Below are positions 1 to 8,577 of a stretch of 64,000 bases of DNA, piece after piece. Made by a program: the position numbers and the translations under genes. Under the pieces are notes generated by a model that had not been told where the DNA came from, ran no database searches, and saw only the letters and a list, made by a program, of their open reading frames with translations. How positions within the stretch are numbered: the first letter of the stretch is position 1; each line of letters begins with the position of its first letter. The DNA lies in assembly GCF_003026365.1 (NCBI RefSeq), contig NZ_PYOM01000014.1, positions 1 to 64,000 on the forward strand, in the 5' to 3' direction. The DNA comes from Photobacterium angustum. GTDB lineage: Bacteria > Pseudomonadota > Gammaproteobacteria > Enterobacterales > Vibrionaceae.

Positions 1-5
1 AGTGT

Positions 6-81
<76 letters not shown>

Positions 82-136
82 TTTATTCTCTTACTCACGT
101 AAGAAATGCAAAAATAGCAATTTAATTGCTGTGTTT

Positions 137-212
137 GCCTCGATAGCTCAGTCGGTAGAGCAGAGGATTGAAAATCCTCGTGTCGGTGGTTCGATTCCGC
201 CTCGAGGCACCA
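137..212 (+). tRNA. tRNA-Phe(GAA), copy 1
   Basis: A 76-nt tRNA with encoded CCA. The acceptor stem GCCTCGA pairs with TCGAGGC, and the anticodon loop TTGAAAA gives GAA (Phe). It lies 55 nt after tRNA-Thr copy 1, and the spacer holds two small hairpins. Confidence 0.96.
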
Positions 213-255
213 TATTCTTCTCACCTGATTTGTCAGGTAAGATAAAAAAGATAAT

Positions 256-331
256 TCCTCCTTAGTTCAGTTGGTAGAACGGCGGACTGTTAATCCGTAT
301 GTCGCTGGTTCAAGTCCAGCAGGAGGAGCCA
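256..331 (+). tRNA. tRNA-Asn(GUU), copy 1
   Basis: A 76-nt tRNA with encoded CCA. The acceptor stem TCCTCCT pairs with AGGAGGA, and the anticodon loop CTGTTAA gives GTT (Asn). It is followed within 10 nt by an intrinsic terminator, so it ends the first transcription unit. Confidence 0.96.
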
Positions 332-337
332 GTTAAG

Positions 338-366
338 AAACCTTGTCGCAAGACAAGGTTTTTTTT
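338..366 (+). terminator. intrinsic terminator after first tRNA unit
   Basis: AACCTTGTC pairs with GACAAGGTT (339-347 / 352-360) around a GCAA tetraloop and is followed by a run of six T. It closes the Thr-Phe-Asn transcript. Confidence 0.9.
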
Positions 367-665
367 CATCTTGAATTTGTTAACTTTCCTTTTCCTATTC
401 TATTTTTAAACAAGAATCCCCCCTCTCTCAAAATCATAACTCCACGATCTTTTTTAATCGCCTTACCTGCAATGAGATCTTTTTCAGCTAAAAACTTAAT
501 AATTACTCCCCTTTTCTTTCGATATTTCACAAAATAATCTTTAATTATTTCTGTTGCTTGCTTCACAAACTAATGTTCAAACAGGTATCAAACCTCAATA
601 AAAGCTTACTTTTCAAACAAACGGAACAAAAAAGACAAGGTTGATAATTATTTAGAAAAAAAGCA
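367..665. other. AT-rich gap inside the tRNA array
   Basis: About 300 nt between the first tRNA terminator and the next tRNA promoter. No RNA gene or recognised protein family is visible. A 66-codon minus-strand frame (366-566, GTG start) reads like a lysine-rich basic protein but has no convincing ribosome binding site; it is listed as a finding and not called as a gene. Confidence 0.5.
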
Positions 666-694
666 TTGACGCAAAGACCGAAAACCTTTTTAAT
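666..694 (+). promoter_or_regulatory. sigma-70 promoter of second tRNA unit
   Basis: TTGACG (666-671), a 17-nt spacer and TTTAAT (689-694), followed by the GC-rich discriminator GCGCTCC just before tRNA-Phe at 705. A strong -35 with a GC-rich discriminator is typical of stable-RNA promoters under ppGpp/DksA (stringent) control; that regulation is inferred. Confidence 0.7.
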
Positions 695-704
695 GCGCTC
701 CGTT

Positions 705-780
705 GCCTCGATAGCTCAGTCGGTAGAGCAGAGGATTGAAAATCCTCGTGTCGGTGGTTCGATTCCGCCTCGAGGCACCA
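705..780 (+). tRNA. tRNA-Phe(GAA), copy 2
   Basis: Identical to Phe copy 1, with anticodon GAA and encoded CCA. It is the first gene of the second tRNA transcription unit, directly downstream of the promoter at 666-694. Confidence 0.96.
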
Positions 781-823
781 TTACTTCCCTTTCGAAGTGT
801 GGTGCAAAGCAACCACAATCTGT

Positions 824-899
824 TCCTCCTTAGTTCAGTTGGTAGAACGGCGGACTGTTAATCCGTATGTCGCTGGTTCAAGTCCAGCAGGAGGAGCCA
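824..899 (+). tRNA. tRNA-Asn(GUU), copy 2
   Basis: Identical to Asn copy 1, with anticodon GTT and encoded CCA. The spacer from the preceding Phe gene differs from the other Phe-Asn spacers, so this junction has a separate history. Confidence 0.96.
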
Positions 900-949
900 C
901 TATTTATTTCTTGGCTCAATAGAGCGGGGAAATTAAAAGAATATAGTGT

Positions 950-1025
<76 letters not shown>

Positions 1026-1080
1026 TTTTTTCTCTTACTCGCGTAAGAAATGCAAAAATAGCAATTTTATTGCTGTGTTT

Positions 1081-1156
1081 GCCTCGATAGCTCAGTCGGT
1101 AGAGCAGAGGATTGAAAATCCTCGTGTCGGTGGTTCGATTCCGCCTCGAGGCACCA
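1081..1156 (+). tRNA. tRNA-Phe(GAA), copy 3
   Basis: Identical to the other Phe copies, with anticodon GAA and encoded CCA. The 55-nt upstream spacer has the same length as, and is nearly identical to, the spacer before Phe copy 1. Confidence 0.96.
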
Positions 1157-1198
1157 TATTCATCTCACCTGATACGTCAGGTAAGATAAAGAGATAAT

Positions 1199-1274
1199 TC
1201 CTCCTTAGTTCAGTTGGTAGAACGGCGGACTGTTAATCCGTATGTCGCTGGTTCAAGTCCAGCAGGAGGAGCCA
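1199..1274 (+). tRNA. tRNA-Asn(GUU), copy 3
   Basis: Identical to the other Asn copies, with anticodon GTT and encoded CCA. The upstream spacer carries a hairpin with a TACG loop (1167-1182). Confidence 0.96.
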
Positions 1275-1284
1275 AATAAAGTGT

Positions 1285-1360
<76 letters not shown>

Positions 1361-1417
1361 TTTATTTTCTTACTCACGTAAGAATGCAAAAGTAGAGATT
1401 TAACCATCACTACTTCT

Positions 1418-1493
1418 GCCTCGATAGCTCAGTCGGTAGAGCAGAGGATTGAAAATCCTCGTGTCGGTGGTTCGATTCCGCCTCGAGGCACCA
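1418..1493 (+). tRNA. tRNA-Phe(GAA), copy 4
   Basis: Identical to the other Phe copies, with anticodon GAA and encoded CCA. Its upstream spacer begins like the other Thr-Phe spacers, including the CTTAC/GTAAG hairpin, and then diverges. Confidence 0.96.
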
Positions 1494-1540
1494 TATTAAA
1501 AAGTAACGTCATTGACGTTATACAAAAAAGAACAAAATGT

Positions 1541-1616
<76 letters not shown>

Positions 1617-1626
1617 TCTTTTGAAG

Positions 1627-1651
1627 CCTCATCTTTGATGAGGTTTTTTTT
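1627..1651 (+). terminator. terminator of the second tRNA unit
   Basis: CCTCATC and GATGAGG (1627-1633 / 1637-1643) form a 7-bp stem with a TTT loop, followed by eight T. It ends the Phe-Asn-Thr-Phe-Asn-Thr-Phe-Thr transcript. Confidence 0.9.
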
Positions 1652-1708
1652 CATCTCGATAAAATCAATTATCTATTCTGTTCCTTCGCCTATCTAACAA
1701 TCATCAGA

Positions 1709-1740
1709 TAAAAAAAAGCCCCACTACAATGAGCGAGGCT
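1709..1740 (-). terminator. terminator of mrcB
   Basis: On the minus strand AGCCTC pairs (with one G-U) with GGGGCT across a short loop, followed by a run of T. It lies 27 nt after the mrcB stop codon. Confidence 0.75.
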
Positions 1741-1766
1741 TTATCAGTAATGATTAATACACGCGG

Positions 1767-4244
1767 TTAACCACCAGTGAACATATTTGTGATCCAAGCT
1801 GCGGGCTTTTTCGTTGAGCACTGCGCTTTAAGCTGCCCATCCTGATCCCAAACCGGCAAGGTTACATTACCACTACAGTTAGGGGTTAATGTCCCATTCG
1901 CTTGCTTATCATACTTCATGGTAGTGATCTGCTTTGGCCATGGTAGCGTTAATGGTGCAGGCTTACGACGGGTTAAGTAATCAGCATAAATTCTTAATGC
2001 GCCGCTAGAGCCCGTTAAGCGTACTGGCGTATTATCATCACGCCCAACCCATACCACTGTGACTTCATGCCCATCAGCTCCTGCAAACCAGCTATCACGG
2101 TTTTTATCTGTGGTACCCGTTTTACCTGCCAATTTCGCGGCACTAAATTTACTCTGTAAGTAACGTGCGGTACCTTGGCTCACTACCCGCTTCATGTCAT
2201 AAGTTGTCAGCCATGCTGCTTGCTCTGGTACCACCTGAGAGGCTTTAGGGTAGTTTTGATAAAGAATCCTACCTTTCTGATCAACAACCGCGCGTAATGC
2301 CGTTAAATCTGCTCTGCGACCACCACTTGTGATTGTCTGGAACATTTGTGCAACTTCATAAGGCGATAAGGTAAATGAACCTAACAAAATAGACGGCAAC
2401 TTAGGCACTTCATTACGATCCACCCCCAACTTCGCCATGGTATCAATCACAGTCCCTAAGCCGACTTTTAAACCCAGATTAACAGTCGGCACATTTAATG
2501 AATTCGCTAACGCATAATAAAGTGGTACTTGCCCTCTAAACTTACGGTCATAGTTACGTGGACGCCATGAGTTACCTTTACTGCCTCGTAGAACAATAGA
2601 TTTGTCATCTAAACTAGTTGCTAAGCTAAAACGATTCGGTTGACTTAATGCCGATAAATACACCGCAGGCTTTGCCAATGAACCAATTTGACGACTGGCA
2701 TCTAATGCGCGGTTAAAGCCAGCATAACCTGGACGGCTTCCGCCGATAACAGCACGCACTTCCCCACTTAAGCGATCAACCACTACCATCGCAGTTTCTA
2801 CTTTAAGCCCTGCTTTTTTATTTAGCTTAGGTACCATTGATGCGACGCTTTGCTCAGCCGCTTGTTGAGACAATGGATCTAAGGTACTAAATATACGCAG
2901 CCCTTTACCTGACTTATAAATATCACCGACATCACGCTCTAATTCACGTTGTAGCTGCTGGAAATAAGCGGGCTGTCGACTCGCAATCTTCGGTGTTTTT
3001 TGCACCCCTAACGGGCTAGAGGCTGCCACTTCATATTCAGCCCCCGTAAGGGTATTATTTTTCAACAATAGGCTGAGGACTAAATCACGGCGTTCTAGCG
3101 TACGTTCAGGATGTCGCCAAGGGTTAAATTGAGAAGGTCCTTTAACCATACCCACCAGCATTGCTAATTGGGCTGATGTGAGCTCTTCTAATGGACGACC
3201 AAAATACAATCTAGCAGCCAATGGGAAACCATGAACTTCTTTACCGCCATTTTGCCCCAGATAAATCTCGTTAAGGTAAGCTTCTAATATCCGATCTTTG
3301 CTATAGCGATAATCAATAATAACGGCAATGTAAGCCTCACGAACTTTACGCCATAGGCTACGTTCACGACTTAAAAATAAGTTCTTCGCGAGCTGCTGGG
3401 TTAAGGTGCTGCCACCTTGTACCGTTCGACCCGCACGCAAGTTCACAAACATGGCGCGAATGATTGCCAATGGTGATACACCATCATGCTGATAGAAATC
3501 TCTATCTTCTGTCGCGAGTAATGCATCAATTAAAAGTGGTGGGAACTCGTCGCGCTTCATAAAAATACGCTGCTCATTACCAGAAAGCCCAAGCATGCCT
3601 AACATTTTAGGTTCAATGTTGAAATAACCTAACGAGCGCTTGGTAGTGAGATCTTTAATGCTTGTTAGCGTAGTGCCCGAAAACGTCAGCAACACATGCT
3701 GTTTCTTCTCTGCACCTTCAGGAAAATCAAACGGACGTCGGATCAATTCAATCCGAGTTGATGAAGCAGAGTATTCCCCAATACGGGTTGGCGTGCGCAC
3801 TTTGTGGTATTTCAATAAATCCAATTCACGGCGCACATCCATAATACTGATATGTTGATCAGGGCGAAGTGTTAATACTCGACCATACACAACGGACGGT
3901 AAATCCCAAATTTGACCATCCATTTTATTACGAACAATCGTATCAAGGTAAATCCCCACAACCAGCATGGCAGCAACAACCACTAAGCCGATCTTAAAGC
4001 TCAACCAACCCAGTTTGCGTAACCAAGGACGATCTGTTTTAACCGACTTTTTTGTTTTTTTCTTGGCAGATCTCTTAGCTGGTGCCTTTTTGGTCGCACT
4101 CGCAGCAGGAGTACGTTTAGTGGGCTTTTTTGCTGTAGGTTTTACTGGGGTTTTCTTTCGTGGTGTCGTCGGCTTTTTTCCACCACTGTCTTTGGGTGGT
4201 GCAACGTGTTTTCTTGACTGAAAATGAAGAGGCAACTTAATCAT
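1767..4244 (-). CDS. mrcB: penicillin-binding protein 1B
   Basis: Bifunctional class A PBP that polymerises and cross-links peptidoglycan at the inner membrane. The 825-residue protein has a cytoplasmic tail of about 75 residues that is unusually rich in Lys, Ala, Pro and Thr, one membrane segment (about 75-100), a UB2H-like region, a GT51 glycosyltransferase domain (EDRDFY near 246, QGGSTLTQQLAKN just after) and a transpeptidase domain with SLAK near 521, SLN, and KTGT near 708. The length is in the usual range for PBP1b. The ATG at 4244 lacks a clear Shine-Dalgarno sequence, and the low-complexity tail gives no conserved landmark for the start, so the exact N-terminus is uncertain. It lies downstream of hrpB, with a terminator between. 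Confidence 0.95.
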   Translation of the reverse strand: MIKLPLHFQSRKHVAPPKDSGGKKPTTPRKKTPVKPTAKKPTKRTPAASATKKAPAKRSAKKKTKKSVKTDRPWLRKLGWLSFKIGLVVVAAMLVVGIYLDTIVRNKMDGQIWDLPSVVYGRVLTLRPDQHISIMDVRRELDLLKYHKVRTPTRIGEYSASSTRIELIRRPFDFPEGAEKKQHVLLTFSGTTLTSIKDLTTKRSLGYFNIEPKMLGMLGLSGNEQRIFMKRDEFPPLLIDALLATEDRDFYQHDGVSPLAIIRAMFVNLRAGRTVQGGSTLTQQLAKNLFLSRERSLWRKVREAYIAVIIDYRYSKDRILEAYLNEIYLGQNGGKEVHGFPLAARLYFGRPLEELTSAQLAMLVGMVKGPSQFNPWRHPERTLERRDLVLSLLLKNNTLTGAEYEVAASSPLGVQKTPKIASRQPAYFQQLQRELERDVGDIYKSGKGLRIFSTLDPLSQQAAEQSVASMVPKLNKKAGLKVETAMVVVDRLSGEVRAVIGGSRPGYAGFNRALDASRQIGSLAKPAVYLSALSQPNRFSLATSLDDKSIVLRGSKGNSWRPRNYDRKFRGQVPLYYALANSLNVPTVNLGLKVGLGTVIDTMAKLGVDRNEVPKLPSILLGSFTLSPYEVAQMFQTITSGGRRADLTALRAVVDQKGRILYQNYPKASQVVPEQAAWLTTYDMKRVVSQGTARYLQSKFSAAKLAGKTGTTDKNRDSWFAGADGHEVTVVWVGRDDNTPVRLTGSSGALRIYADYLTRRKPAPLTLPWPKQITTMKYDKQANGTLTPNCSGNVTLPVWDQDGQLKAQCSTKKPAAWITNMFTGG

Positions 4245-4277
4245 AATGCATCAACTAAGGTCATTCCTATATTAAAA

Positions 4278-4301
4278 TAGGAGCAACTACCATTGCTCCT
4301 A
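4278..4301 (-). terminator. terminator of hrpB
   Basis: A 9-bp inverted repeat TAGGAGCAA / TTGCTCCTA with a 6-nt loop, followed on the minus strand by TTTTAATA. It lies between the hrpB stop and the mrcB start, so mrcB probably has its own promoter just downstream. Confidence 0.75.
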
Positions 4302-4359
4302 AAAACGTGATTATGGCTAATAATGAATACTATACCTGATTATATATACAGGTCTATTG

Positions 4360-6858
4360 CTACATATATTTTTTGGTTTTACGTGTAGGTACATGATTAG
4401 CAGGATCATCCGGCCATGGGTGCTTCGGATATCGACCTTTCATTTCCTTTTGTACTTCCTTATACGAGCCCTGCCAAAAAGCGGCTAAGTCTTGGGTAAT
4501 TTGCAGTGGCCTTTGTGCGGGAGATAATAATTCTAACACCAGTGCCACTTTGCCATTAGCAATACAAGGCGACACTTTTTCACCAAACATTTCTTGTAAT
4601 TTCACCGCAAGCACAGGTTGCTGTTGTTCATGATATCGGATCTTTATAGTAGTCCCTGTTGGGACTTGATAATGCGTGGGCAGTTGCAAATCGACTTGTT
4701 GCTTTTTATCCCAACCTAAATACGCCTCTAATGCGGCAAGTACATCTAACTTAGCGACACCTTTCATGGTTTTGATTCCATTCATATAAGGCAGTAACCA
4801 ACGATCAGCCGCTTCAAGTAAATCCTCTTCCTCTAATGCAGGTAGCGCTAGTTCAGGTAACCAACGAGCGGCACAACGTGCACGTGTCAGCAACGAAGTG
4901 GCTTTATCTGTCCACGTTAATACCGATAACCCTTTGCGTTTTATAGCATTAACCAGCGCTTCATTGGCAAGCGCTGGATCAGGATCTGCAGCAATATCTC
5001 GACTAACGATGAGTTTGCCACAATAGATCCGATGTTCAGCACTTAAGCGCCCTTTTTTATCATCCCAATCCAGCCAGTCTTTCTCGGTAAATAACTGAGG
5101 GTGCATCTGTTGTAATTGGGCTAAATCAGCAGACACAGCAGAAAATACTCGACTGTCACCTTGACGTGTTTTCACCACATCCGCCACCACCAAGGTATGT
5201 TCAGATGCCAAATTTTGATCCACATCGATTATCACACCTTGACCGTTTGCCAACTGATAACGTCCATCATGGTTACGTGTTATCGCAATACGATCAGGAA
5301 AACCTGCTGCTAACAATGCACCTAACCATTGGTTATTAACCGTCAACGATGTGCTCTTGGGTTTGTCATCAAGGTATTGATAAAGTTTTTGTTGGATTTG
5401 TTTCACACGCTGGCAGTAATGCCCTGCTTTGGCAAGCTTTTGACTTTCCAATAAATGTAATTGAAAACCGAGATCCGGATTGTCCATCCCTCGCAGCGGA
5501 TCTTCTAATAACGCCACAAGCATGGCTGATGTCGACAATATTGTCTCATCCTGTTGCGCTCGGTAGCGTTCAAGGGCAAAGGCCAGAATTGCGGCATGAC
5601 GAGGGTCGGCACCTAAACCTTGAATCAATTTTCCTCGTTCAGTTTGTTGGCCTCGCGTATCTATGGCGCCAAGTTGTACCAATAATTCACGGGATTGTTG
5701 TAATGCGATTGCAGGAGGAACATCAAGCCATTGTAATTCAGCGGGATCATGACAACCCCACTGCACTAATTCCATTGCCAATGAGGTTAAATCGCTACGT
5801 AAAATTTCAGGCTGCGGGGTTGCTGGTTGACGCTGTAGTTGCTCTTCACTGTACATTCGCAGGCAAATACCCGCCGATAAACGTCCTGCTCGCCCTGCTC
5901 GTTGCTCTGCCGATGATTGTGCAATACGTACTTGCTGTAAGCGGCTAATACCTGATTTTGGATCCCACTGTGCGATGCGCTCTAACCCACTATCAACTAC
6001 TAATCGAATACCTTCAATGGTTAAACTGGTTTCAGCAATATTCGTCGCCAATACCACTTTACGTTGCCCATTAATTGGCGCACTGATCGCTTGATGTTGT
6101 TGTTCAATGCTCAGTTGTCCATAGAGCGGGCAAAGTAATGTTTCGGCGTCTAAGCGTTCTTTTAGCAATTGTTCTAAGCGTTTAATTTCACCTACGCCAG
6201 GTAAAAACACCAACATAGATCCTGATTCAGTGTTGAGTAACTGGCATATTGCTTGCGCCATTTTTTCAATAAGATCTCTTGGCTCTGTTTGCCCAGCGTA
6301 GCGATAGTCAACAGGGAAACAGCGTCCTTGTGATTCGATATAGCTCGCCTCAGGCAATAGCGATATTAATTCTTGCTGAGATAAGGTTGCTGACATCACC
6401 AGAACCTTTAAATCATCGCGGAGTGCTTGCTGTACTTCTAGTGCTAGTGCTAATGAGGTATCGGCGTGAATAGAACGTTCATGAAACTCATCGAAGATCA
6501 GTAAATCAATACCTGTCAGCTCAGGATCCTGCTGCAGCATTCGAGTCATCACTCCCTCGGTGACAATCTCAAGCTTGGTTTTTGCACTGACTTTAGTTTC
6601 ACCTCGTACACGTAGGCCGACAGTTTCCCCGACCTTCTCACCTAACTGACGAGCTAAATATCCCGCAATATTTCTTGCTGCTAATCGTCTTGGCTCCAAC
6701 ATTACGATACGTCCGGTAAACGTATTTTGTTGTAATAATGAAAGCGGTAGAAATGTCGACTTACCTGCCCCCGGTGGCGCTTTTAAAATCAGCTGAGATG
6801 AAGTTGTCAGTGCTGATAATAAATTGGGTAATACGTCTACTATTGGGAGTTGTGACAA
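4360..6858 (-). CDS. hrpB: ATP-dependent helicase HrpB
   Basis: DEAH-box RNA helicase of the HrpB family, 832 residues as in E. coli; the cellular substrate is not well defined. Visible motifs are Walker A APPGAGKST (about 28-36), DEFHER (motif II, about 122-127), SATL (motif III), ETSLTIEGI (motif V) and QRAGRAGR (motif VI), followed by a helicase-associated region and the HrpB C-terminal domain. The start is a TTG at 6858, preceded by TAAGGT about 7 nt upstream; the only nearby upstream ATG runs into a stop within two codons, which supports the TTG. It is divergent from sfsA. Confidence 0.95.
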   Translation of the reverse strand: MSQLPIVDVLPNLLSALTTSSQLILKAPPGAGKSTFLPLSLLQQNTFTGRIVMLEPRRLAARNIAGYLARQLGEKVGETVGLRVRGETKVSAKTKLEIVTEGVMTRMLQQDPELTGIDLLIFDEFHERSIHADTSLALALEVQQALRDDLKVLVMSATLSQQELISLLPEASYIESQGRCFPVDYRYAGQTEPRDLIEKMAQAICQLLNTESGSMLVFLPGVGEIKRLEQLLKERLDAETLLCPLYGQLSIEQQHQAISAPINGQRKVVLATNIAETSLTIEGIRLVVDSGLERIAQWDPKSGISRLQQVRIAQSSAEQRAGRAGRLSAGICLRMYSEEQLQRQPATPQPEILRSDLTSLAMELVQWGCHDPAELQWLDVPPAIALQQSRELLVQLGAIDTRGQQTERGKLIQGLGADPRHAAILAFALERYRAQQDETILSTSAMLVALLEDPLRGMDNPDLGFQLHLLESQKLAKAGHYCQRVKQIQQKLYQYLDDKPKSTSLTVNNQWLGALLAAGFPDRIAITRNHDGRYQLANGQGVIIDVDQNLASEHTLVVADVVKTRQGDSRVFSAVSADLAQLQQMHPQLFTEKDWLDWDDKKGRLSAEHRIYCGKLIVSRDIAADPDPALANEALVNAIKRKGLSVLTWTDKATSLLTRARCAARWLPELALPALEEEDLLEAADRWLLPYMNGIKTMKGVAKLDVLAALEAYLGWDKKQQVDLQLPTHYQVPTGTTIKIRYHEQQQPVLAVKLQEMFGEKVSPCIANGKVALVLELLSPAQRPLQITQDLAAFWQGSYKEVQKEMKGRYPKHPWPDDPANHVPTRKTKKYM

Positions 6859-6973
6859 GCTGAGTACCTTATGTCATGATCGAATTTATCGGCTAAATGC
6901 CCATGCCTTTAATTGCCATTGTAGCGAAAAGGTAACCTACAACGAAAAACAATAATCAGCCACTGAGAGAACT

Positions 6974-7687
6974 ATGAAATTTACGCAACCTTTACAAGCG
7001 GCCAAACTGATCAAACGTTATAAGCGTTTTTTAGCCGATATTGAACTTGATAATAGTGACGTTCGTACTATCCATTGTGCCAATACCGGTGCAATGACAG
7101 GTTGTGCCGAGACCGGCAGCACCGTTTGGTATTCCACCTCTGACAATCCAAAACGTAAATACCCCAATAGTTGGGAGCTCACTCAAACACTGACTAATGA
7201 CTGGATTTGCGTAAACACAGCCCAAGCCAATCGATTAGTGGAAGAAGCCATTAAAAATGACGTAATTGATGAACTAACAGGTTACACATCACTGCGAACT
7301 GAAGTTAAATATGGCACTGAAAATAGTCGCATTGATTTATTACTTGAGTCAGAAAGTCGACCACCCTGCTATATTGAAGTAAAAAGCGTCACCTTATTAG
7401 GGAAAGATAGACAAGGTTATTTTCCTGATGCCGTAACCACTCGAGGCCAAAAACACCTTAGAGAGTTAATGGAGATGGTTGATCAAGGTAACAGAGCGGT
7501 GCTTTTATTTGCAGTATTACATTCGGGAATTGATAACGTATCAGTAGCTGATCATATTGATCCAATATACGCTCAGCTATTAACGCAAGCAGTGAAGGCT
7601 GGTGTTGAGGTTCTTTGCTATAAAGCAGAGCTCAATAAAGAACAAATCAAACTGACTAATTGTATAGAATTTCGTCATTCAAACTAA
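6974..7687 (+). CDS. sfsA: SfsA family protein (sugar fermentation stimulation)
   Basis: A 237-residue SfsA family protein. E. coli SfsA was found as a factor that stimulates maltose gene expression and binds DNA; the family has a nuclease-like fold, with acidic residues in a segment resembling IDLLLES...[10 protein letters not shown] (about 118-140 here). The biochemical role is unclear. A GAGAGA sequence sits just before the ATG. The gene lies directly upstream of dksA in the same direction, as in E. coli, with a 129-nt gap that should contain the dksA promoter. Confidence 0.93.
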   Translation: MKFTQPLQAAKLIKRYKRFLADIELDNSDVRTIHCANTGAMTGCAETGSTVWYSTSDNPKRKYPNSWELTQTLTNDWICVNTAQANRLVEEAIKNDVIDELTGYTSLRTEVKYGTENSRIDLLLESESRPPCYIEVKSVTLLGKDRQGYFPDAVTTRGQKHLRELMEMVDQGNRAVLLFAVLHSGIDNVSVADHIDPIYAQLLTQAVKAGVEVLCYKAELNKEQIKLTNCIEFRHSN

Positions 7688-7816
7688 AAAATGATGGTTT
7701 CTTCACATTGGTATAGAATTGAAGAAAGACAATAATTGCCACAGCCAACCCTTTCTGCTATAGATACCGCCCAAAATTAACCAGTGACGGTTATTAGGTA
7801 CATTAGGAGATGCTAT

Positions 7817-8266
7817 ATGCCAGAGAGCAACGTTAAAAAATCACTAGGCATCCTGGCTATTGCTGGGGTTGAACCTTACCAGGAAAAAGCTGGTGAAGAG
7901 TATATGGGTGAAGCTCAACGCGATCACTTCCATAAGATTCTTTCAGCATGGCGTAATCAGCTTCGTGAAGAAGTTGATCGTACAGTAAACCATATGCAAG
8001 ACGAGGCAGCTAACTTCCCAGATCCTGTCGATCGTGCAGCTCAGGAAGAAGAATTCAGCCTTGAATTACGTAACCGTGACCGTGAACGTAAACTGATCAA
8101 AAAAATCGAAAAAACGCTAAAGCGCATTGAAGAAGATGATTTCGGCTTCTGTGACTCTTGTGGTATCGAGATCGGTATTCGTCGTTTAGAAGCTCGCCCA
8201 ACAGCAGAACTTTGTATTGACTGTAAGACACTTGCAGAAATCAAAGAAAAGCAAATGGCTGGCTAA
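7817..8266 (+). CDS. dksA: RNA polymerase-binding transcription factor DksA
   Basis: DksA enters the RNA polymerase secondary channel and with ppGpp mediates the stringent response, including repression of stable-RNA promoters. The 149-residue protein has a coiled coil with the acidic tip DPVDRA, which carries the two Asp residues that act at the active site, and a four-cysteine zinc finger (CDSC...CIDC) near the C-terminus; the last 60 residues are almost identical to E. coli. I chose the ATG at 7817 because AGGAGA lies 6 nt upstream; a longer in-frame version from 7784 would add 11 residues with no family support. Confidence 0.97.
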   Translation: MPESNVKKSLGILAIAGVEPYQEKAGEEYMGEAQRDHFHKILSAWRNQLREEVDRTVNHMQDEAANFPDPVDRAAQEEEFSLELRNRDRERKLIKKIEKTLKRIEEDDFGFCDSCGIEIGIRRLEARPTAELCIDCKTLAEIKEKQMAG

Positions 8267-8295
8267 TTACGTCGCCTGCGTTAATGCCTAATTTT

Positions 8296-8324
8296 AGAGG
8301 GAGCGAAAGCTCCCTCTTTCGTTT
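8296..8324 (+). terminator. terminator of dksA
   Basis: AGAGGGAGC / GCTCCCTCT, a 9-bp stem with a GAAA tetraloop followed by TTCGTTT. It lies 29 nt after the dksA stop. In E. coli and Shigella a terminator also separates dksA from gluQRS, so read-through may supply some gluQRS transcript. Confidence 0.8.
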
Positions 8325-8433
8325 ACACTAGCGTGCGATTTAATTTGTGTCGCGCTATTATTAGCGCGACTTATCCATGTTGATCATTGCTTGCGCTCTA
8401 ATCACGCTCACTTGAGCTTAAGATTAGCTCGCA

Positions 8434-8477
8434 CCAAACTGAATAAGGTTCTGCGTAAAGAATCTTATTCAGTTTGG
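8434..8477 (+). repeat. 19-bp inverted repeat (hairpin)
   Basis: CCAAACTGAATAAG (8434-8447) pairs perfectly with CTTATTCAGTTTGG (8464-8477). A G-T wobble and four further pairs (TTCT / AGAA) extend this to a 19-bp stem with a 6-nt loop GCGTAA. There is no T-run after it, so it is not a canonical terminator. Its function is unknown. Confidence 0.75.
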
Positions 8478-8530
8478 AGGGTTGCCTTGCAGCAGTATCC
8501 CCTAGCTCTGGTCAACATATTTTAACGCCG

Positions 8531-8566
8531 AGCCTAGTCTCCTAATCAGGTCTAGGCTGCTTTATT
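8531..8566 (+). terminator. terminator-like hairpin just upstream of gluQRS
   Basis: AGCCTAG / CTAGGCT (8531-8537 / 8552-8558), with an inner CCT/AGG pairing, followed by GCTTTATT. It ends about 20 nt before the gluQRS start and could attenuate transcription coming from dksA. Confidence 0.55.
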
Positions 8567-8577
8567 GTTCATAATTT

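Larger units (their letters stand above)
8267..8577 (+). other. dksA-gluQRS intergenic region with five stem-loops
   Basis: 311 nt without a gene but densely folded. It holds the dksA terminator (8296-8317), a 9-bp hairpin GTCGCGCTA / TAGCGCGAC (8349-8370), an 11+11 nt arm pair with a 2x2 mismatch (8393-8403 / 8422-8432), a 19-bp hairpin (8434-8477) and a hairpin just before gluQRS (8531-8558). No open reading frame of note is present. See findings. Confidence 0.7.

Noticed and set aside
343..537. 64-codon plus-strand frame after the first tRNA terminator
   Set aside because: It starts in the terminator hairpin, has no ribosome binding site and a phenylalanine/leucine-rich chance composition.
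5349..5948. 199-codon open frame on the plus strand opposite hrpB
   Set aside because: It lies fully inside hrpB in antisense, has no family resemblance and no ribosome binding site; hrpB motifs prove the other strand codes.
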